NCBI GenBank assembly: GCA_914767715.1
Contig: OU612071.1
Span: forward strand, 1,674,001-1,738,000
DNA: 64,000 nt
Direction of reading: 5' to 3'
DNA from: Membranipora membranacea
Lineage: Eukaryota; Bryozoa; Gymnolaemata; Cheilostomatida; Membraniporidae
Position numbers and translations under genes: made by a program. Shown piece by piece: positions 59,201 to 64,000 of the stretch (position 1 is its first letter; every line of letters starts with the position of its first letter). The notes below the pieces were generated by a model. The model was not told where the DNA came from. It made no database searches and saw only the letters and a list, made by a program, of their open reading frames with translations.

Positions 59201-62200
59201 TGCATAACATATATCATAATGCACATTTCAGGCAATGTATAGATATAGTTATCGATGGTCCGAGATTTGCGTTAGTGAGAGCAGCGACCCAGCGCAAAGG
59301 GGATTGCTTAATCGATCGACATCTAGGACATCGCTATGTTAAGAAGAACAGGGATTGCGAGGTACTTCAGCGACATCCAACTACCGAACATAAACATATT
59401 TTCCTGATTTTGGAATAAGCTGCCAATAAAATGCAACTGACAAATTTAATAATAAAACCATGAATTGTACTGAAATTGTCTGCTGGCTTGACATGACTAC
59501 TGTATACTTTCCTGATCTCTTGATAGGAAGTGGTAGTTTCATGGCGTTGTGCGAGGTATGGCAAGCCAACAAAGTGTAAAGCAATGGTGAAAGAGTCGAA
59601 TGGAGCATTCAATATAAGTAGAGGGGATCACAATCATCCTGCCTATAGGAAACCACTAGAAGGTGCTCGCATCGCTAGAGAGGTATGGTAGTTGACACTA
59701 TAGGCAAACTATAAAGTTTGTCTGCTCTCTGACATTAATAATCTATGAATGTTACAGATTACTTGCATTGAAACAGATGTGTTTATCTGATAGTGTGATG
59801 TTTGTTTATTGATTCTACCAGGCAGAAAAGTCAGTAAATGAGGATACGTTTGCCCCGACATCAACAATTGTTGATAGGGCTGTTAAGAACCTTTATGAAG
59901 AAACTGCAGTTATACCCCAAGCCGCAAATCGCAGAAACTTGCGCCGTTTGATACAAAGGAGAAGGGCCAACACAGTACAGTCACAGCCAGCCAACTTAAG
60001 TTTTGAGGTATATGGCTCATCGAAAGAATTGGTATAGAATTATGCATGTTACACTTACTCAGGATGAAATGTGTTAGTCAATAGAGGTGTCATATTATGT
60101 GCATAGTTGCTCTTGCTTTGCAGAGAGACTGTTTTGAAATTGAATTGTTTACCAAACTTGAGCATTGCTGTGTCTGTAGGTCTTAACAAGCTGATCAACA
60201 ATGTTTGAAAATCTTTTTCCCAACGATTTATAGCAGGCGGCTCACAAACCACAAGTTTATGTTCAACTTGGTTTCCATCAACATTAAAAAGATTTATATC
60301 TAATTCTGCACAGTTACTCATTTGACAATGTTTTATCTTTAAGATGCCTAACTCCCCCGGATTCCTGGTTGGAGATGTGAGAGGGCCATCAGGGGGCAGA
60401 GCACTCATTTTTGCCACGAATAGGCAGCTCAGACTTCTTACAAACTCGGAAATATGGTAGTTTGAGTGTTACTGCAAAGTAACAATGCAGATATATTTTA
60501 TAGTCAGATCTCATAATACGGAACGTTATAATACCGAAATACCGATGGTGTATCTTGCTATGCAAATCAACCAGACCGAGGGCAGGAAGCACCAAAGTTT
60601 GAAATGACAATAATTGAAGGAACCATTGCCACCGAACCTGAGTCTAGGAATTCAAGTGGTTCACTGTTGTCTGTAGAAGAGAATCACTACATTGTATGGG
60701 ATGCGTGGGCCTTGGTAATTTAGAAAGTCATCCTGTCTCAACAAACAGCATCTATCGATGCAGCCGGCCAAATATTGAATTTGCATGTTTGCAGGTCTTC
60801 TTCCTTTTGTCACCTCTTTTCATAATATTGTTGTATTTTCAATATATTATTTCCTTTCTTCAGCATGACTAATTTCAATTGTAGGGGTATAGATGGAACC
60901 TTCAAGACAGTTGTCAAACCTTTCCAACAACTTCTGACAATAAACTGCTTCGTTAGAACAGCCAATGGGGGAAAGCAACTACCCTCCGTATATGTCCTTA
61001 TGTCTTCAAAGCAGCAGGCAGACTATTTGATGGTTAGATATCCTGATTAATTAGCGACAGGTCACCCACTGATCAGACTATCTCGTTTAAGATCACGCCA
61101 TTATTAATTGCAAACCAGTTAATATGTTAAAGTTGAACTAAAATTATTCAGAAATTTCTCCTGTGCAGGTCGTCAAGTGGTTACCTGATCCTATTCTTAA
61201 CTACTTTCCTCGGATTTGGCAATTGAAGAGCCTCACTTTAATGACCATGCTAATTATTCTCTATAGCAGGATTGATCGCTTGCGTGTAAGACACTTTGGT
61301 CTGTGGCTGACTTTCAGATTTAATGTAGAGGAAGTAGGATTTTTGTGCAATTGTTGACATTTTTTTCCTTTAACGATTAACCTCTCCAAACTAGTAGCTT
61401 GGTATCAAATAATTCTTGACATCTTCTAATATAATTACTATACTATTCCACTGTATTTATTTGAGACTGTGTGTTTAAATTCGGGTTTGGTGTATTTTAA
61501 AGAATGCCTGACTGCTTTCCAATTATATTTTCCATTATGCCTTCTTGTAGGTGTTCAATGAGTTAAAGAAAATCGCCAATCTCAATGTTCAAACCATCAT
61601 CATCGATTTTGAGAAAGGTACACAATTAAATTGTTCGTGAAAGAATATCATAACACACCTGACTGAGCTGTAAATCTTCTCATTTGTCTGTTTAGGGATC
61701 TGCACTGCTGCTTCAGCAGCGTTTCAAGGAGTACATATAGTCGGATGTAAAATTTGAAATACAAACTGTAAATTTTAATTCACAAGATGTCAATAATGAA
61801 GCCTCGTTTTGGGGTTTGTTAATTGAGGGCAACTTCTTCATTTTTTCTTGGTACATATACGCTTTTATTGGCAATCTACAATCATCTTTATGAATGTTTT
61901 TCACGCAGTGATAGAACAATTAACATGGTAGTGTTTTGCAATGTTGTGTTTGTTCTGTGTAGAATTTCCTTGACCAATCCTCCGATTTGTATCAAACAAA
62001 AGACATTTATTGCCTTGTGCACAGTCGTATCATAAAAAATCTTCTCATTTGTCTGTTTAGGGATCTGGACTGCTGCTTCAGCAGCGTTTCAAGGAGTACA
62101 TATAGTCGGATGTAATTTCCATTTCCAGAAATGCATCTGGCGCAGGGTGCAAAAGCTTGGTAAGAAGTCAACGTTATGCATAAATAACTATGACTATGAT

Positions 62201-63229
62201 TAATAATAATATTATGATTATAAATATGCAATAAACCGATATATTAATAATATATTAAATATCGAATTTTAACTTCTTATGAAGTTATTTAGTCATAATT
62301 GAGAAAGCACAAAAAGTCATCGCCGAGTTTCTCTACAAGGTTAGTAACCACGAAAAAAGAAAAACTTTATACTAGCATAACTTCTCACATCAGCTCAACC
62401 TCAAAAACTTGATAGTGCATGGTTAATGTTACAGGTCTCGCATCAGGCTATCGCCATCACCACAACACTCGTCGTGTTTGTGGGTTTCTGTGGGGGCTCT
62501 CCTACCTACCAGTCCACTTGATTCAGGAAGCTTATCGCTATGTGGTCGCGGAGAACAACGAGCCTCACTTTAGGCAGTTGTTTGAGTATTTTGAGATTAC
62601 ATGGCTCAATGGAAGATTTGAGCCAAAATTCTGGAGTGTGTATCGACAGGCGATAAGGACAAATAACTCTCTGGAAGGTAACTGTCATTCAATTTCACAA
62701 TTCGTTTAAGGTTGTTCATATTTGAACAAAAACCTTGTAAAGCAATCTTCACTTGATCAGAAAGGTTCATCACTCAGTATGCAATGAGCAACAACCAACA
62801 TTTTGTTTCTGTGTTACAAAAATCTATGCTTTAAATCATAAAGTTAAAGCTATAGTAGCGCCTTTTGGTATATGACATATTGCTTAGGTAGTAGAAGAAT
62901 TGCTAATAGCATGACAATGAAAATTTACTTGAATGAAGCTCATCGGTACAACTGAATTCATAGGCTATCTAAAATATTGCTACAAGTCCTATTGGAGGTA
63001 TCTGGTTAATCAAGAGACAGTGCTCTTGATTAGCCCAAGACATCCAATATGATACCAAATATTGGGAGGCGTTACTATAGCTTGAAAGTAAATAATAATC
63101 ACAGGCTTCTTTAAAACAGGAGCTATGTGTGCCTATTGAATAATATTGTTTCCGTTTTCAGGCTGGCATAACAAGTTTAATCGCCAGGTGAGAGTCGATA
63201 AGCCCCCAGGGAGATATAAACCCTCTTAA
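53276..63229 (+). CDS. USP (C-terminal half) - FLYWCH - MULE transposase fusion, 20 exons
   Basis: Exons with matching phases: 53276-53390, 53758-53831, 54251-54392, 54574-54702, 54951-55025, 55541-56571, 57174-57229, 57408-57540, 57678-57727, 57944-58036, 58534-58588, 59232-59361, 59527-59682, 59822-60007, 60344-60456, 60885-61032, 61551-61617, 62061-62159, 62435-62677, 63162-63229 (1053 residues). Residues 1-178 match a ubiquitin-specific protease after its cysteine/Q boxes: SSVRCCACNHTNVFAEKFLS, a Cys-rich finger, LHSGHYYSIV (His 135), EINDEK (Asn150-Asp151) and YMLFYAPND. Then come a 340-residue polar linker, a FLYWCH finger (Cys 702 and 711, His 729 and 731) and a MULE core with DGTFKTV (D849), IIIDFEKG (D914), GCNFHF (C935, H938) and TNNSLEGWH (E1031). 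The USP Cys box is not visible in the window. The 3' end may be cut by another element. Confidence 0.8.
54574..55025 (+). CDS. USP histidine-box exons of the fusion gene
   Basis: Exon 54574-54702 reads GYTLYAAVVHKGADLHSGHY, then a Lys-rich stretch and WFEINDEK, the His and Asn/Asp boxes of peptidase family C19. Exon 54951-55025 closes the fold with SHPYMLFY. The exons are in phase with each other and with the linker exon at 55541, whose acceptor is GTCACAG. They would hold the ubiquitin C-terminus in an active enzyme, but with no cysteine box seen, this half alone would be at most a ubiquitin-binding pseudo-protease. Confidence 0.8.
56653..57054. mobile_element. hAT MITE with perfect 8-bp target duplication and tRNA-like core
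   Basis: The ends CAGGGGCGTATATT and AATATACGCCACTG are inverted repeats, and ATTACAGT flanks both sides (56645-56652 and 57055-57062), the 8-bp duplication expected for hAT. On the minus strand the core (about 57015-56940) reads TGAATAGCTCAGTGTGTAGA (A-box), then GGGTTCGAATCCC (B-box), like a tRNA-derived Pol III promoter. It lies in an intron of the USP-FLYWCH-MULE gene, between 56571 and 57174. Confidence 0.9.
58696..59038. mobile_element. Inverted-repeat element with tRNA-like core
   Basis: The left end CTTTAATACCTCATTTATAA and the right end (reverse complement CCGCTATACCTCACCTATAA) are inverted, continuing into GGC. TAATA flanks both sides (58691-58695 and 59039-59043), a candidate target duplication. 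On the minus strand the core at about 58820-58890 reads TAGCTCAGTAGACAGAGCGC, then GGGTTTGGATCC, tRNA-like A- and B-boxes. It is intronic in the fusion gene (between 58588 and 59232). Its terminal repeats differ from those at 8041 and 56653. Confidence 0.8.
61672..62116 (+). repeat. 79-bp exon/intron duplication flanking a 285-bp insert
   Basis: Bases 61672-61750 and about 62036-62115 are nearly identical. Both carry the acceptor TTTGTCTGTTTAG and the first part of the MULE exon coding AASAAFQGVHIVGC. Only the second copy continues in frame (NFHFQKC...) to a splice donor. The first copy runs into a stop (CKI-stop). Either an insertion with a very long duplication or a tandem duplication occurred. 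Use of the first copy would truncate the transposase before the C-x2-H motif. Confidence 0.9.
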
Positions 63230-64000
63230 AGGGGAGGCAATGTTATATATGCCATGCCTTAACGATGACAGTTAATTAGTCTGCTAACAGACATCACAGG
63301 ATGTGATGTCAGATTCTTTTTGTTCTTTTATAATGACCACAATGCAGTGGCTATTTCCTTTCTATGTAAACCATGCTAACAGTAAGATGCCTCTGCTAGA
63401 TGCTCCCAATAAAATATCGTAAAACATCCCCAACACACAAACTTAATACTCGCCTTAATGGGGAGTTAGAAATTCAAACCCCTGCCATTACAGCCACTAG
63501 GTCGAAGGAAAAATTTTCCCCAAAGAGAGCCAACAACTGTAGAGGGGAGAGGTCAATGTTAACCACAGGTGTTAACCTGTGGAATTTACACCTACTGGGG
63601 GAGGAGAGGGCGGCTCCTTCTGCTTTGCGTGGGAGGTTGGCGTCCTCGCTGTGGGGGTGTGGTTAGCTTCTTGTTGAGTAGCCTTCGTTTTCATGATAAT
63701 CGGATGGTCGCCATACTAGTCCTGGACTAATCTGACCATGCCGCTGCCTTATTTTATTTCACTATTTTAGTCCTTTGATTTTAATTACAATAAATTGCTG
63801 CAAAAACCAAAAAAATGACTGGATGAGGTCATGTTGATGTTCCAGGTAAGAGGGACACGTGCGATTAATTACAGCTTCGCGAAGGAAAACTGTTTGTTTA
63901 GTGGTCTACGTTCCGCCCCTTTTATAGTAAGCGGCTTATAATTACACGCTACAACGCTTCTCGCAGCAGATTATACTAGATAAGCCTGTGCCAGTTATAA
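63226..64000 (+). other. Possible LTR start after a polypurine tract; rest unrecognised
   Basis: After the last MULE exon the sequence CTTAAAGGGGAGGCAA, a polypurine-tract-like run, is followed by TGTTATATATGCC (about 63240), a plausible LTR start, with AATAAA near 63408. The residues before it (VDKPPGRYKPS then stop) resemble the end of an LTR-element pol, so another retroelement may have cut the MULE gene here. The other LTR boundary lies beyond or was not found. An open frame at 63400-63666 has no recognised homologue. Confidence 0.35.

Noticed and set aside
60055-60417. 120-codon minus-strand ORF
   Set aside because: It overlaps the MULE exon at 60344-60456 in antis sense orientation and has no recognised motif; probably a shadow.
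1-64000. CRISPR array or bacterial defence system
   Set aside because: All tandem arrays have contiguous or near-contiguous units without unique spacers, and the genes are spliced and eukaryotic.

Overview
The window looks like nuclear DNA from an invertebrate animal. It is AT-rich, its genes are split by GT-AG introns, and it carries a fibrillar-collagen C-propeptide (a metazoan marker) plus a dense, mixed load of animal-type transposons: LINE, Gypsy, hAT, THAP-type and FLYWCH-MULE elements and tRNA-derived SINEs. A sponge or another early-branching lineage would fit, but the sequence does not settle the taxon. No bacterial operons, CRISPR arrays or rRNA genes were seen.

Layout. 0-2.5 kb: LINE fragments and a dispersed repeat pair. 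3.4-6.6 kb (minus): exons of a fibrillar collagen with several inactivating lesions. 6.7-12.3 kb: minisatellites, a TA-flanked MITE with a tRNA-like core, and a LINE relic. 12.6-17.2 kb: a damaged minus-strand Gypsy element with about 0.2 kb LTRs, a primer-binding site, a polypurine tract, gag/protease/RT, and an internally inverted segment. 19-24.5 kb: inverted-repeat elements and a two-exon stomatin remnant. 25.5-30.9 kb (minus): a large host-like gene coding for ankyrin repeats, a DUF294/GlnD-like nucleotidyltransferase and TPR-like helices. 32-33.4 kb: a long TTGGCCC minisatellite. 36.4-38.5 kb (plus): small exons, including a P2X7-type cytoplasmic-tail (P2XR_C) fragment. 40-41.5 kb: a tandem array built from the last coding segment of the next gene. 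41.5-50.6 kb (minus): a 12-exon THAP-domain transposase-like gene that I could assemble with all splice phases matching (1014 codons). 51.9-52.6 kb: a SINE and a LINE tail. 53.3-63.2 kb (plus): a second intron-rich gene with 20 phase-consistent exons, joining the C-terminal half of a ubiquitin-specific protease, a long polar linker, a FLYWCH zinc finger and a complete MULE DDE core.

The main discovery candidate is this USP-FLYWCH-MULE gene. It keeps the USP histidine box and the Asn-Asp motif, but no cysteine box is visible upstream in the window. It sits head-to-head with the intact THAP transposase gene. A second theme is that three unrelated terminal-inverted-repeat elements (8.0, 56.7 and 58.7 kb) each enclose a tRNA-like Pol III promoter. 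Several formerly conserved genes (collagen, stomatin, P2XR_C, the 3' end of the nucleotidyltransferase gene) carry frame lesions, so the region mixes live-looking transposase genes with decaying host sequence, or the assembly has local errors.

All gene models were read by eye from splice signals, frame continuity and remembered family motifs. No search or alignment program was run.
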